DNA from: Pectobacterium aquaticum
GTDB lineage: Bacteria > Pseudomonadota > Gammaproteobacteria > Enterobacterales > Enterobacteriaceae
Length of the DNA stretch: 64,000 nt
Direction: 5' to 3'
Assembly (NCBI RefSeq): GCF_003382565.3
Contig: NZ_CP086253.1
Span: forward strand, 2,976,001-3,040,000
A program made the translations under genes and the position numbers. The notes under the pieces are model-generated. The model worked only from the letters and a program-made list of their open reading frames with translations. It was not told the DNA's origin and searched no databases. Positions 43,314 to 52,312 of this stretch are shown piece by piece (position 1 is the stretch's first letter; every line of letters begins with the position of its first letter).

Positions 43314-44372
43314 TTACGCCGTGATCGACACGCTCTTAATCTGCGCATAGATCGTTTGCCCAGGATGAAGCATGAGATCGTCCCGTGCCCACGGTGTGAT
43401 ACGGGACCACAGCGTCTGCTGGCCGACCGCAAGCTTCACTTCAACCTGTCCATCGACATCAATGCACTCCACCACGCTGGCACGCAGCACATTACGGATG
43501 CTGCTTTTTTCCGGTGGCTGTAGCACCAGAGAGACATCGGCAGCATTCACGCGAATGCGTAACGCAGCGTCCTGCGGGAGTTCGACTTTTCCGACCCACA
43601 CCTGCTGGTCGCCTAATGCCAGCGCCGTCATCGCGTAATGCTCATGCTGAGCCAACACACGCGTACTCAAAATAGTGCTCTGTTCGTCTTTCGGTAACCA
43701 CGGGCGTAGCGCGCTGCTAGCCCACACCTCTTCCAGCAGACCCTGCGCTTTCACTTTGCCTTTATCGAGCACCACAACATGATCGGCTAACCGGACAATC
43801 TCTTCAAGACTGTGGCTGACATACAGGATCGGAATATTGACTTCTTTCGCCAGACGTTCCAAATACGGCAACAGCTCGCGCTTTCTGGGTAAATCCAGCG
43901 ACGCCAGCGGTTCATCCATGAGCAGCAATTCCGGTGTGGTCAGCAAGGCCCGACCAATCGCGACACGCTGTTTCTCTCCACCGGACAGCGTCCGTGGATA
44001 GCGATTTAGCAGCAGTTCGATACCCAGTAAACTGACGATATCATCGAACTGCGATTCCATTGTCTCAGCCATACCGTAGCGTAGATTACCGCGCACGCGA
44101 TAGTGCGGAAACAGCCGAGCATCCTGAAATACATAGCCGATTCGCCGCTTTTCCGGCGGAAGAAAAATACGCTGCTGCGTATCCACCAGCACATGATTAT
44201 TGAGCACAATCCGTCCGCTATCTGGCCGAGTCAGGCCAACAACAGCGTTGATCAGCGAGGTTTTCCCTGCCCCGGATACGCCGAAAATAGCGGTAATACC
44301 GTTCGCAGGCAGTTCAGACTGAACGCGAAGTTCGAGGCTACCCAGCTGTTGATGAAAATCGAGTTGCAGCAT
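43314..44372 (-). CDS. modC: Molybdate ABC transporter ATP-binding protein
   Basis: 352 aa, as in E. coli. Walker A is GVSGAGKTS (about 31-39), the Q-loop lies in GYVFQDARLFPHY, and the signature is LSGGEKQR (about 128-135). Walker B is LLLMDEPLASLD, the H-loop is in YVSHS, and a C-terminal Mop domain (about 285-352) binds molybdate. It powers molybdate import with ModB and ModA. The start is placed at MLQLDFHQ (44372), where TAATG overlaps the modB stop and GGGGGGAT is the ribosome binding site. Molybdate supply links it to the formate dehydrogenase encoded in this window. Confidence 0.94.
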   Translation of the reverse strand: MLQLDFHQQLGSLELRVQSELPANGITAIFGVSGAGKTSLINAVVGLTRPDSGRIVLNNHVLVDTQQRIFLPPEKRRIGYVFQDARLFPHYRVRGNLRYGMAETMESQFDDIVSLLGIELLLNRYPRTLSGGEKQRVAIGRALLTTPELLLMDEPLASLDLPRKRELLPYLERLAKEVNIPILYVSHSLEEIVRLADHVVVLDKGKVKAQGLLEEVWASSALRPWLPKDEQSTILSTRVLAQHEHYAMTALALGDQQVWVGKVELPQDAALRIRVNAADVSLVLQPPEKSSIRNVLRASVVECIDVDGQVEVKLAVGQQTLWSRITPWARDDLMLHPGQTIYAQIKSVSITA

Positions 44373-45061
44373 TATCCCCCCAACCGCTTGCGGCTCCAGT
44401 TTGTTAGCCATTCCGATGCTAACAGCGCAGCCAGCGACAAGACGATGGCAATGCTACACAGTCTTGCTGCATCAGCCTCCGCGCCGGGCGTTTCAATCAG
44501 GGTATACATCGCCAGTGGAATGGTTCGGGTTTCGCCAGGAATGTTAGAAACAAACGTAATGGTCGCGCCAAACTCGCCAAGCGAACGGGCAAACGCCAAT
44601 ACGGTTCCAACAACAATCCCGGGAAAAGAGAGAGGTAATGTGATGGTGAAAAACACGCGCCAGGGCGAGGCACCCAATGTCCGAGCAGCCTGTTCCAGAT
44701 GCGTATCGACAGCATCAAGCGAAAGACGGATCGCCCGAACCATCAGCGGAAACGCGACAATCGCCGACGCTAGTGCAGCACCGCGCCAGCTAAAACTAAA
44801 GCTGAAACCGAACCAGTCATAGAGCCAGGAACCGATTACACCGCGTCTTCCCATCGCCACCAGCAGCAAATAGCCAATAACCACGGGCGGTAACACCAGT
44901 GGTAAATGGATAATGCTATCCAGCAGTGATTTGCCGGGGAACCGACAGCGCACCAAAATCCACGCCATCAGTATCCCAAACGGCAAGCTGCACGCCACAG
45001 CCACAACGGAAACTTTGAGGCTCAGCTCAACCGCCTGCCATTCGTAATCACTCAGCATCAT
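44372..45061 (-). CDS. modB: Molybdate ABC transporter permease
   Basis: 229 aa, the E. coli length. Five to six membrane helices are predicted. The permease coupling motif is the region LEQAARTLGASPWRVFFTITLPLSFPGIVVG (about 143-173), containing the EAA-type EQAARTLG. It overlaps modA by one base (TAATG) and modC by one base, so the three genes are translationally coupled. Confidence 0.94.
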   Translation of the reverse strand: MMLSDYEWQAVELSLKVSVVAVACSLPFGILMAWILVRCRFPGKSLLDSIIHLPLVLPPVVIGYLLLVAMGRRGVIGSWLYDWFGFSFSFSWRGAALASAIVAFPLMVRAIRLSLDAVDTHLEQAARTLGASPWRVFFTITLPLSFPGIVVGTVLAFARSLGEFGATITFVSNIPGETRTIPLAMYTLIETPGAEADAARLCSIAIVLSLAALLASEWLTNWSRKRLGG

Positions 45062-45831
45062 TAACGCGGCGCGAAGCCGTAACGTTTAAATACGGCTGCT
45101 GCTTCCGGCGTTTTCAGGTAGTCATAAAAACCGGTAACCGCCGCGTTTTTATGCTCTTTGACTATCGCCATCGGGTATTCGACAGGCTTGTGGCTCGTCG
45201 CTGGGAATGTACCGATAACCTTAACTTTGTCGCTGGCAACCGCATCAGAACCGTAAACGATGCCCAGCGGGGCTTCTTCACGTTCCACCAGCGCCATCGC
45301 TGCCCGTACGTTGTTGGCACGCGCCATCAGCGGGGAAAGTTCATCCCAGACTTTCAGATTCTGTAAGGCTTCTTTGGCATAGATCCCAGCAGGCACGTGA
45401 TCTGGGTCGCCAACGGCCAGACGTCCGCCTTTTAGCAGGCTTTTCCAGTTGGTTTTATCGTCAATTTTAATGTCTTTCTGCGCACTCGCCTTCGGCGCAA
45501 TCACCACCAGCTCATTGCCCAGCAGCGTGTGACGCGTCGCGGTATCCATCAGGTTTTTATCCTGCGCGTAGTCCATCCACTGTTGGTCAGCGGAGATGAA
45601 CAGATCGGCAGGCGCACCTTGCTCAATCTGGCGAGCTAGCGTTGAGGATGAGGCATAAGACGCGACGACAGCGACGTTTTTCTCTTTCTGATATTGCGTA
45701 GCGATTTCCTGCAACGCATTGGTCAGTGATGCCGCGGCGAACACCGTGACTTTATCTTCTGCTACAGCGGGCAACGCCATTCCTGCACTGAGGGTTAGTG
45801 CGGCAAACCATTTTAACCATTGCTGCTTCAT
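45061..45831 (-). CDS. modA: Molybdate-binding periplasmic protein
   Basis: 256 aa with a Sec signal peptide (about 1-24, ending ALPAVAE). The oxyanion-binding residues fall in FAAASLTNAL (Ser near 36), SYASSSTLARQIEQGAPADLFISAD (Ser near 63), and the VPAGIYAKEAL and IVYGSDAVAS segments (Tyr). Similarity to E. coli ModA is high. The start is set at MKQQWLKWF (45831) with AGGAG 6-10 nt upstream; the open frame extends 21 codons further across the ModE box without similarity. It captures molybdate for ModBC. Confidence 0.94.
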   Translation of the reverse strand: MKQQWLKWFAALTLSAGMALPAVAEDKVTVFAAASLTNALQEIATQYQKEKNVAVVASYASSSTLARQIEQGAPADLFISADQQWMDYAQDKNLMDTATRHTLLGNELVVIAPKASAQKDIKIDDKTNWKSLLKGGRLAVGDPDHVPAGIYAKEALQNLKVWDELSPLMARANNVRAAMALVEREEAPLGIVYGSDAVASDKVKVIGTFPATSHKPVEYPMAIVKEHKNAAVTGFYDYLKTPEAAAVFKRYGFAPR

Positions 45832-45849
45832 TCTTGTCTCCTGACAATT

Positions 45850-45878
45850 ATCGTTGTGTAAATAATGATATAACGAAT
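45850..45878. promoter_or_regulatory. ModE box controlling modABC
   Basis: ATCGTTGTGTA and TATAACGAAT form the inverted arms of a ModE operator (consensus ATCGCTATATA-N6/7-TATATAACGAT), here with an 8-bp spacer. It lies 19 bp upstream of the modA start codon, where molybdate-loaded ModE represses transcription in E. coli. Confidence 0.75.
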
Positions 45879-45910
45879 GATGAAGCAGTGTCATGCGCTT
45901 TAAAGAGGTA

Positions 45911-46038
45911 TATTACCCGTCATACTTCAAGTTGCATGTGCGTTGGCTACGTTCACTCACCCGAATCACTTACCTGAGTAAGCTCATCGGGATTCCTTCT
46001 CTTGCCGCCTGCCTGAAACTCGAATTATTTAGGGTAGA
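45911..46038 (+). repeat. ERIC element, divergent copy between modA and acrZ
   Basis: 128 bp with the same ends as the copy at 3600-3726 (CCCGTCATACTTCAAGTTGC ... GAATTATTTAGGGTA) and the core ATCACTTACCTGAGTAAGCTC. It lies 33 bp beyond the ModE box. The two copies are much more like each other than like the one at 46302. Confidence 0.85.
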
Positions 46039-46101
46039 TATGGGGGTAGAAAAGAAATGTCCGGCCAGAAGCCGGACATCAAAATAGGAAAGGATCGTGA
46101 A

Positions 46102-46257
46102 TCAGTGCTGATTCTTTGCGCGCTGACCGTCGGAATGACCGATGCGGGACAACACGTTAAACACTTCGCCCAGGCAATAAATCGAGCCCATGATAATCAC
46201 CATCATCACAGGAACCATGGCAACTGCAAACAGCAGGCTCTTCAATAACTCCAACAT
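46102..46257 (-). CDS. acrZ: AcrZ small membrane protein (AcrB accessory subunit)
   Basis: 51 aa. It starts MLELLKSLLFAVAMVPVMMV, close to E. coli AcrZ (YbhT, 49 aa), and has one membrane helix (about 6-28) followed by GEVFNVLSRIG and a polar tail. AcrZ binds the AcrB multidrug pump and tunes its drug preference. The location between modA and modE is the same as in E. coli, which supports the call. AGGT lies 5-8 nt before the ATG. The frame is open 21 codons upstream into the ERIC element, but that part is not related. ERIC copies flank it on both sides. Confidence 0.9.
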   Translation of the reverse strand: MLELLKSLLFAVAMVPVMMVIIMGSIYCLGEVFNVLSRIGHSDGQRAKNQH

Positions 46258-46301
46258 GCTTACCTCACTTGTTGCAACGGTTACCGTTACTTTAGCCCGT
46301 C

Positions 46302-46425
46302 TATACCCGTCATACTTCAAGCTGCTTGTGCGTTGGCGCCCTTACTCACCCCAGTCACTTACTTGTGTAAGCTCCTGAGGATTCGCGCGGTTGCCGCCTT
46401 CACGCAACCCGAATTATCTAGGGTA
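46302..46425 (+). repeat. ERIC element, canonical core
   Basis: 124 bp with the core CTCACCCCAGTCACTTACTT and GTGTAAGCTCCTGAGGATTC. This is the classical ERIC centre, matching the regions used for the ERIC1/ERIC2 primers. It lies 45 bp upstream of the acrZ start on the acrZ promoter side. The remaining part of the acrZ-modE gap (46258-46577) holds the two promoters and no gene. Confidence 0.92.
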
Positions 46426-46577
46426 CAATGCGCTATTTCACTGTAAACCGAGATCGTCGTAATTGCCACGTAGTCTACCGCAGTAATAGAAATTAGTGCG
46501 TCTATTTGTGCGATTTGCCCCTGATGAAGAAAATAGCGACAATACAGAGAAGTAAACTCACCAACGGTGCCCTCACT

Positions 46578-47369
46578 ATGCAGGCTGAAATTCTTCTCAC
46601 CCTGAAACTCCAACAGCGTTTATTCGCCGATCCGCGGCGCATTGAATTGCTCAAGCAAATTCGTCATACCGGTTCAATCAGCCAGGGGGCCAAACTGGCG
46701 GGGATTAGCTATAAAAGCGCCTGGGATGCCATCAATGAGATGAACCAGCTAGCCGAACAGACCATCGTCGAACGCATGACCGGCGGCAAAGGCGGTGGCG
46801 GGGCTCAGCTCACCCGCTACGGCGAACGTCTTCTCCAGTTGTACGATTTGCTCGCGCAGATTCAGCAAAAAGCCTTTGATGTCTTGCAGGAAGACGGTCT
46901 GCCGTTAGATAGCCTGCTGGCAGCCATCGCGCGTTTCTCGCTGCAAACCAGCGCCCGTAATCAGTTTTTTGGAACCGTGCTCGCACGCAGCGAAGAACAG
47001 GTGCAACAACATCTGGATATTTTACTCGCCGATGGTAAAACAACGATCAGCGCCCTGATTACGCAACAAAGCGCCGAGCGCCTGCAATTGCAGAAAGGGA
47101 AAGAGGTGTTGGCACTGATTAAAGCACCGTGGATCGATGTGTACGCTGCCACATCCAACACGCCCGCGGTCGATAACATTTTGCCCGGACAAATTCAGGC
47201 CATTCAGCACGGTGTAGAAAACAGCGAAATTCTGATTACGCTGACCGGGGGGGAAACCCTGTGTGCCATGGTGCCGAATGCCTTGCTTGAGCAGCAAAAG
47301 CTGCAACAGGGAGCGGATGTGAAAGCCTGCTTCAATGCGGACCGGGTCATCATCGCCACACTTTGTTAA
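46578..47369 (+). CDS. modE: Molybdate-responsive transcriptional regulator ModE
   Basis: 263 aa (E. coli 262). An N-terminal winged helix (GSISQGAKLAGISYKSAWDAINEM, about 32-55) precedes the conserved glycine loop MTGGKGGGGAQLT. Two Mop/TOBE domains (about 125-195 and 200-263) bind molybdate. Molybdate-ModE represses modABC through the box at 45850. The start at MQAEILL (46578) matches the family; the frame is open 24 codons upstream without similarity, and the ribosome binding site is weak. Confidence 0.94.
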   Translation: MQAEILLTLKLQQRLFADPRRIELLKQIRHTGSISQGAKLAGISYKSAWDAINEMNQLAEQTIVERMTGGKGGGGAQLTRYGERLLQLYDLLAQIQQKAFDVLQEDGLPLDSLLAAIARFSLQTSARNQFFGTVLARSEEQVQQHLDILLADGKTTISALITQQSAERLQLQKGKEVLALIKAPWIDVYAATSNTPAVDNILPGQIQAIQHGVENSEILITLTGGETLCAMVPNALLEQQKLQQGADVKACFNADRVIIATLC

Positions 47370-47409
47370 TGTCGCTTTAGCGCTATCGCCGTCTGACGAA
47401 GGATAGAGA

Positions 47410-48885
47410 ATGTCATTGTTAAACATCACTCAGGGGCTGTTTCGTCTCAGCGACACCCGCATGCTGCGTCTGGACGACCTGACGCTCGAACAAAACCAGT
47501 GCTGGGCCTTTGTCGGGGCCAACGGAAGTGGTAAATCTGCATTGGCACGGTCGCTATCCGGCGAACTGTCGCTATTGAGTGGTGAGCGAACCACGGGATT
47601 TCAACGCCCTGTTCGCCTGTCATTTGAACAATTACAAAAACTGGTTTCCGACGAGTGGCAGCGCAATAACACCGATCTGCTCAGTGAAGGTGAAGACGAC
47701 ACTGGCCGCACCACGGCAGAAGTGATTCAGGATAGCCTCAACGATCCCGCGCGTTGCCAACAGCTGGCACACCAGTTTGGTATTGCGCATTTGCTGGAGC
47801 GGCGCTTCAAGTACCTCTCTACGGGGGAAACCCGTAAAGCGATGCTATGTCAGGCGCTGATGCCCCAGCCCGACCTGCTGATTCTCGATGAGCCTTTCGA
47901 TGGGTTGGACGTTGCCTCCCGCCAGCAACTTGCCGATGAGCTGAGGAAACTGGCAGGCACCAGTTACACGCTGGTGCTTATTCTGAACCGCTTTGACGAT
48001 ATACCTGACTTTATCAACCATGTCGGTGTACTAGCAGACTGTACGCTGACCCGCGTCGGCGAGCGTGAAACGATCCTCTCTGAAGCGCTGGTGGCCCAGC
48101 TCGCATTTAGCGAAAAACTGTCGGGAAGTTCGCTGCCAGAGCCGGAAGATCCGCAGCGATATATGACGCTGCCATCTGACGAGGCACGCATTAGGCTGCG
48201 TAACGGCGTGGTGCAGTACAATGATCGCCCTATTCTGCACGAGCTAACGTGGGAAGTATTACCCGGTCAGCATTGGCAGATTATCGGGCCCAATGGCGCG
48301 GGGAAATCGACACTGCTCAGCCTGATTACAGGCGACCATCCGCAAGGCTACAGTAACGACCTCATGCTGTTTGGCCGTAAACGTGGCAGCGGTGAAACCA
48401 TTTGGGACATCAAGCGCCACATCGGTTACGTAAGCAGCAGCTTTCATCTGGATTACCGCGTCAGCACCAGCGTGCGCAACGTTATCCTGTCGGGCTTTTT
48501 TGACTCTATCGGGATTTATCAGGCCGTTTCCGACCGTCAGCGCCACCTGACAGAACAGTGGCTCACTCTGCTTGGGCTCAATGGCGCTATCGCCAATACG
48601 CCGTTTCAGTCGCTCTCCTGGGGCCAGCAGCGTCTGACGCTGATTGCCCGCGCATTAGTCAAACACCCTGCCCTACTCATTCTTGACGAACCGCTACAGG
48701 GGCTTGATCCGCTCAATCGCCAACTGGTACGCCGCTGGCTGGATATCTTGATTGGCGAGGGCGAAACGCAGCTACTCTTTGTCTCGCATCACGCAGAAGA
48801 CGCGCCAACGTGCATCACGCATCGGCTCACTTTCGTCCCGCAAAATGATATCTACGGCTACCAGATTGATGCGTTATGTCAATAA
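47410..48885 (+). CDS. modF: ModF, tandem ABC ATPase of the molybdate locus
   Basis: 491 aa (E. coli 490) with two ABC cassettes and no membrane domain. Cassette one has GANGSGKSA (about 37-45), signature LSTGETRKA (about 136-144) and LLILDEPFDGLD. Cassette two has GPNGAGKST (about 294-302), signature LSWGQQRL and LLILDEPLQGLD. The function is poorly known; it has been linked to molybdate handling and earlier named PhrA. It lies 40 bp after modE and is probably cotranscribed with it. Confidence 0.92.
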   Translation: MSLLNITQGLFRLSDTRMLRLDDLTLEQNQCWAFVGANGSGKSALARSLSGELSLLSGERTTGFQRPVRLSFEQLQKLVSDEWQRNNTDLLSEGEDDTGRTTAEVIQDSLNDPARCQQLAHQFGIAHLLERRFKYLSTGETRKAMLCQALMPQPDLLILDEPFDGLDVASRQQLADELRKLAGTSYTLVLILNRFDDIPDFINHVGVLADCTLTRVGERETILSEALVAQLAFSEKLSGSSLPEPEDPQRYMTLPSDEARIRLRNGVVQYNDRPILHELTWEVLPGQHWQIIGPNGAGKSTLLSLITGDHPQGYSNDLMLFGRKRGSGETIWDIKRHIGYVSSSFHLDYRVSTSVRNVILSGFFDSIGIYQAVSDRQRHLTEQWLTLLGLNGAIANTPFQSLSWGQQRLTLIARALVKHPALLILDEPLQGLDPLNRQLVRRWLDILIGEGETQLLFVSHHAEDAPTCITHRLTFVPQNDIYGYQIDALCQ

Positions 48886-49083
48886 CACCTGAAAGCAGGG
48901 ATGATAACGCTACCACAAAATAAAATGTAGGGTAAAAAGCGAGTCTCATTTACACTGTAATCTATACTTAGCTAAGGTTATTCGTAAAAAAATCATCGAT
49001 AACAGGTGCTGATTCTCGCTGCAGATCACCTTTTTCAGCATCCAGCCATGTTATTTTGCCGTATTGCGATAATAGAGGTTATT

Positions 49084-50103
49084 ATGAACGTTCTTGTTAC
49101 AGGTGGTAGCGGTTACATAGGGAGTCATACTTGCGTACAGTTGCTCGCTGCTGGGCACACTCCCATCATTCTCGATAACTTGTGCAACAGCAAGGCTAGC
49201 GTCGTTAAAACCATTACACGCTTAACCGATAAAACACCCGTTTTTTATCAGGGCGATATCCGCGACAGCGCACTGCTGGACGATATTTTCGCTACGCATT
49301 CCATTGATTCTGTCATCCACTTTGCCGGCTTAAAAGCCGTGGGCGAGTCAGTGCGTGAACCGTTGAGCTACTATGATAATAACGTCTACGGTACGCTCGT
49401 GCTGGTAGAGGCGATGAAGAAAGCCGGCGTGAAAAACCTGATTTTTAGCTCCTCTGCCACCGTCTATGGCGATCAACCGCGTACGCCCTATCAGGAAAGT
49501 TTCCCCACAGGGCACCCTGCCAGTCCTTATGGCCGCAGCAAGCTGATGGTCGAGCAAATCCTACAAGATTTACAGCATGCTGAACCGGAATGGAGTATTA
49601 CGCTGTTACGGTATTTCAACCCAGTGGGTGCCCATCCATCGGGTGAAATGGGCGAAGATCCGCAAGGTGTGCCTAATAACCTGATGCCTTATATCGCTCA
49701 GGTTGCGGTAGGCCGTCGCGACTCGCTGGCGATTTTCGGTAATGACTACCCTACCGCTGACGGCACTGGCGTGCGAGATTACATCCACGTCGTCGATCTG
49801 GCTGACGGTCATATCGCCGCCATGAACACCCTGCAAAATCGTGCTGGCGTGCATATTTATAATCTGGGCGCAGGCGTAGGCTACAGTGTATTGCAGGTCG
49901 TCGAGGCTTTTAGTCAGGCCTGTGGCAAACCGCTGGCTTACCATTTTGCCCCGCGTCGTCAGGGCGATCTGCCTGCTTATTGGGCAGATGCCGAGCGTGC
50001 AGCGAAAGATCTTAACTGGCGAGTCACACGCTCGCTGGAAGAAATGGCGCAAGACACCTGGCGCTGGCAATCCAACCACCCCAATGGGTACGACGAAGCG
50101 TGA
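49084..50103 (+). CDS. galE: UDP-glucose 4-epimerase
   Basis: 339 aa (E. coli 338), SDR-family enzyme interconverting UDP-glucose and UDP-galactose. The NAD-binding GGSGYIGSH is at residues 7-15, the catalytic SSSATVYG at about 122-129, and YGRSK (Tyr-x3-Lys) at about 149-153. The substrate-binding regions RYFNPVGAHPSG and NNLMPYIAQVAVGRR follow. The start is at 49084 with AGAGGT upstream. In E. coli it heads galETKM; here galM follows directly after a 118-bp gap. Confidence 0.95.
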   Translation: MNVLVTGGSGYIGSHTCVQLLAAGHTPIILDNLCNSKASVVKTITRLTDKTPVFYQGDIRDSALLDDIFATHSIDSVIHFAGLKAVGESVREPLSYYDNNVYGTLVLVEAMKKAGVKNLIFSSSATVYGDQPRTPYQESFPTGHPASPYGRSKLMVEQILQDLQHAEPEWSITLLRYFNPVGAHPSGEMGEDPQGVPNNLMPYIAQVAVGRRDSLAIFGNDYPTADGTGVRDYIHVVDLADGHIAAMNTLQNRAGVHIYNLGAGVGYSVLQVVEAFSQACGKPLAYHFAPRRQGDLPAYWADAERAAKDLNWRVTRSLEEMAQDTWRWQSNHPNGYDEA

Positions 50104-50130
50104 CGGCGCGTTTTCACACCGAGTGACGGA

Positions 50131-50166
50131 TTAGGGGGAAGAGCCGATCTGCTGGCCTTCCCCTAA
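50131..50166 (+). other. Hairpin between galE and galM
   Basis: TTAGGGGgAAG pairs with CTTCCCCTAA around a loop of about 15 nt. There is no T-tract, so it may be an intercistronic stability element or a scar of the deleted galT/galK segment. Confidence 0.4.
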
Positions 50167-50221
50167 CATTGCAGACATCGGCCAACCCTCTCTATTTATC
50201 GGGCCTCTACAGGAGCAAGTC

Positions 50222-51268
50222 ATGTTGAATGAAAGTCTTAGCACGCTGGCACCCGATGGTCAGCCGTTTCAGTTAACGACCTTGCAGAATCAGGCAGGTA
50301 TGCGCGTGAGCCTGATGGACTGGGGTGCAACCTGGCTTTCCTGTGCGCTCCCGCTACCGGAAGGTGAGGTGCGAGAAGTCCTACTGGGCTGTGCCTCACC
50401 CGAGCAGTATCCGCGACAAAGCGCTTATCTCGGCGCATCGATTGGCCGCTATGCCAACCGCATAGCCAAAGCCACGTTCAGTCGAGAAACCGAAACGTTT
50501 CATCTGGTTCCAAACCAGAATGAACACCAGCTGCACGGTGGCCCAGAAGGCTTTCATGCCCGCCGCTGGCGAATCGCCAGTCAGGATGCAACGCAAGTGA
50601 CTTACCAATTGCATTCACCGGATGGCGATCAAGGGTATCCGGGGCATCTCAACGTACAGGTGACGTACGCGCTGACCGAACATAACTCGCTGGAAATCTC
50701 GTATCAGGCGACCGTAGAGAAAGCCTGCCCCGTTTGTCTGACCAACCACGCGTATTTCAACCTTGATGGCGATTTGACTGACGTCCGTAAGCACCAATTG
50801 CAGCTGTTTGCCGACTATTATTTGCCGGTCAATAGCGCGGGCATTCCCAACGCCGATCTGACACCAGTAAACGCGACCGGAATGGATTTCCGCCAACCCA
50901 AAACGCTGGAAGAAGATTTCCTGCGCGACAGCGATCAAATGGCCGTCGGTGGCTACGATCACGCTTATTTATTGCATCGCACCTGCGGTTCCAGCGAAAG
51001 CCCGGCTGCCAATTTGTGGTCATCCGATGGCCGCGTGCTGATGAGCGTTTTCACCAGCGCCCCCGCCTTACAGCTCTATAGCGGCAACTTTCTGGCCGGA
51101 ACCCCCTCGCGTGACGGCGGTCAGTATGAAAACTATGCCGGTGTCGCACTGGAAAGCGAGTTCCTGCCGGACAGCCCAAATCACCCAGACTGGCCGCAGC
51201 CCGACTGCTGGCTGAAACCGGGGAAAGTCTATCGCTCGGATACCACGTACCAGTTCCTTACCCAGTAA
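50222..51268 (+). CDS. galM: Aldose 1-epimerase (mutarotase)
   Basis: 348 aa (E. coli 346). It interconverts alpha and beta anomers of galactose and glucose. GRYANRIAKATF and NEHQLHGGPEGFH carry the conserved Arg and first His. CLTNHAYFNLDGD carries the catalytic His (about 177), and ALESEFLPDSPNHPDWP the catalytic Glu (about 311). AGGAG lies 7 nt before the ATG. galK and galT, which sit between galE and galM in E. coli, are absent here. Confidence 0.94.
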   Translation: MLNESLSTLAPDGQPFQLTTLQNQAGMRVSLMDWGATWLSCALPLPEGEVREVLLGCASPEQYPRQSAYLGASIGRYANRIAKATFSRETETFHLVPNQNEHQLHGGPEGFHARRWRIASQDATQVTYQLHSPDGDQGYPGHLNVQVTYALTEHNSLEISYQATVEKACPVCLTNHAYFNLDGDLTDVRKHQLQLFADYYLPVNSAGIPNADLTPVNATGMDFRQPKTLEEDFLRDSDQMAVGGYDHAYLLHRTCGSSESPAANLWSSDGRVLMSVFTSAPALQLYSGNFLAGTPSRDGGQYENYAGVALESEFLPDSPNHPDWPQPDCWLKPGKVYRSDTTYQFLTQ

Positions 51269-51303
51269 CCGAACAGCAAAAGATAATTAACCCATTGATA
51301 ACA

Positions 51304-51328
51304 TTGGCAGATGGCTATCTGCCAATTT
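51304..51328 (+). terminator. Terminator-like hairpin after galM
   Basis: A perfect 9-bp stem TTGGCAGAT / ATCTGCCAA with a 4-nt loop, followed by TTT and then mixed bases. It lies 36 bp past the galM stop and before the cus genes. Confidence 0.6.
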
Positions 51329-51419
51329 ACAAAACTACTTTACAAAACTATGCCATTCCCCGCTTGCCGCATTCCAACTCAGACGCTTACACTGCTATGA
51401 GGTTCAAAAAGGAAACGCT

Positions 51420-51872
51420 ATGTCCGCATCATCACGGTCACCATTATTCATTCATCATCTGCGCCATAAAGGCAGGTGGGGATGGCTACTGGCGCTGTGC
51501 TGGCTTTTCCTGAATGCGCAACTGGCTATCGCAGGTCATCAATGCGATATGACAATCAGCCAGACCTCCCCCGCTATCCAGCATCAGGCACATCTGCAAC
51601 AGGCTGACATTCAGCCGTTATCATCTCACGCTCAGCATACGGCTACAGCGTCTTACGCTGCTGACCAGCAAACGCCGCTGTGCGAAAAACACTGCGTGCC
51701 GGATAGCGTGAAGCAGGATAATGGCTCGCTGGCATTATTAGCACTGCCGGTCAGCGGTGAGCTGGTCTTAGCGGATAACCCTGTCCACCTTACCCCAGCC
51801 TCTGATGTCTGGCTTTCCCCCCCTGCGGTCGGCCCTCCGGCTGAGATCCGCTTCTGCCGATTTAGAGAATAA
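51420..51872 (+). CDS. Small secreted Cys/His-containing protein at the head of the cus operon
   Basis: 150 aa with a long signal peptide (hydrophobic WGWLLALCWLFLNAQLAIA, cleaved near residue 39). The mature chain has three spaced Cys (CDM, CEKHC) and many His and Gln. It ends PPAEIRFCRFRE, with a fourth Cys. AAGGAAA gives a good ribosome binding site. I recognise no domain for certain. Its position 74 bp upstream of cusF suggests a periplasmic or membrane-attached role in copper or silver handling. Small proteins of this style often precede heavy-metal efflux operons. Confidence 0.6.
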   Translation: MSASSRSPLFIHHLRHKGRWGWLLALCWLFLNAQLAIAGHQCDMTISQTSPAIQHQAHLQQADIQPLSSHAQHTATASYAADQQTPLCEKHCVPDSVKQDNGSLALLALPVSGELVLADNPVHLTPASDVWLSPPAVGPPAEIRFCRFRE

Positions 51873-51946
51873 CCCAAGCGATTGATAACCCCTGCGCCAG
51901 CGGGCGCAACGTCTTGTTTATCAATTATTTTTATTGGGATTTTTTT

Positions 51947-52300
51947 ATGCGTATTACTTATATGGCGCTGATTAGCGGCCTGATTTTTTCTGTTTCTTCC
52001 TTCATCTTCCCCGTGTGGGCCAACGACCACCAGCATCACGCGATGATGCCGACCACTCCCCCAGCGGCTACGACAGCCGTTTATCAGACCACTGGGATTG
52101 TTAAGCAGTGGAACGCTAACAGCGTCACGCTCTCCCACGCGCCGATTGCCGGCCTCAAATGGCCTGCCATGACGATGGCCTTCACGCTGCCATCCAGCGG
52201 AGAAATAACGCCATTGCCAGCCAACACCCCAGTCACGTTCAGCTTTATCCAGAAGGATAGCGGCTACATCCTGACCGCGATTACGCCACAGCAGCCTTAA
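51947..52300 (+). CDS. cusF: CusF-like periplasmic Cu(I)/Ag(I) chaperone
   Basis: 117 aa with a Sec signal peptide (about 1-24, ending FPVWAN). The mature OB-fold domain has the CusF metal site: His in LSHAPIAG, Trp in LKWPAM, and the two Met of AMTM, matching His36/Trp44/Met47/Met49 of E. coli CusF. It ferries Cu(I) or Ag(I) to the CusCBA pump. The His-rich NDHQHHAMM stretch after the signal may add metal binding. The start at 51947 is chosen for the signal peptide; a TTG 11 codons upstream is less likely. Confidence 0.85.
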   Translation: MRITYMALISGLIFSVSSFIFPVWANDHQHHAMMPTTPPAATTAVYQTTGIVKQWNANSVTLSHAPIAGLKWPAMTMAFTLPSSGEITPLPANTPVTFSFIQKDSGYILTAITPQQP

Positions 52301-52312
52301 CCGGAGCACAAC

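Noticed and set aside
51301..51420. CusR or CueR operator upstream of the cus genes
   Set aside because: Some dyad-like stretches occur, but none matches the known operator patterns well enough to report.
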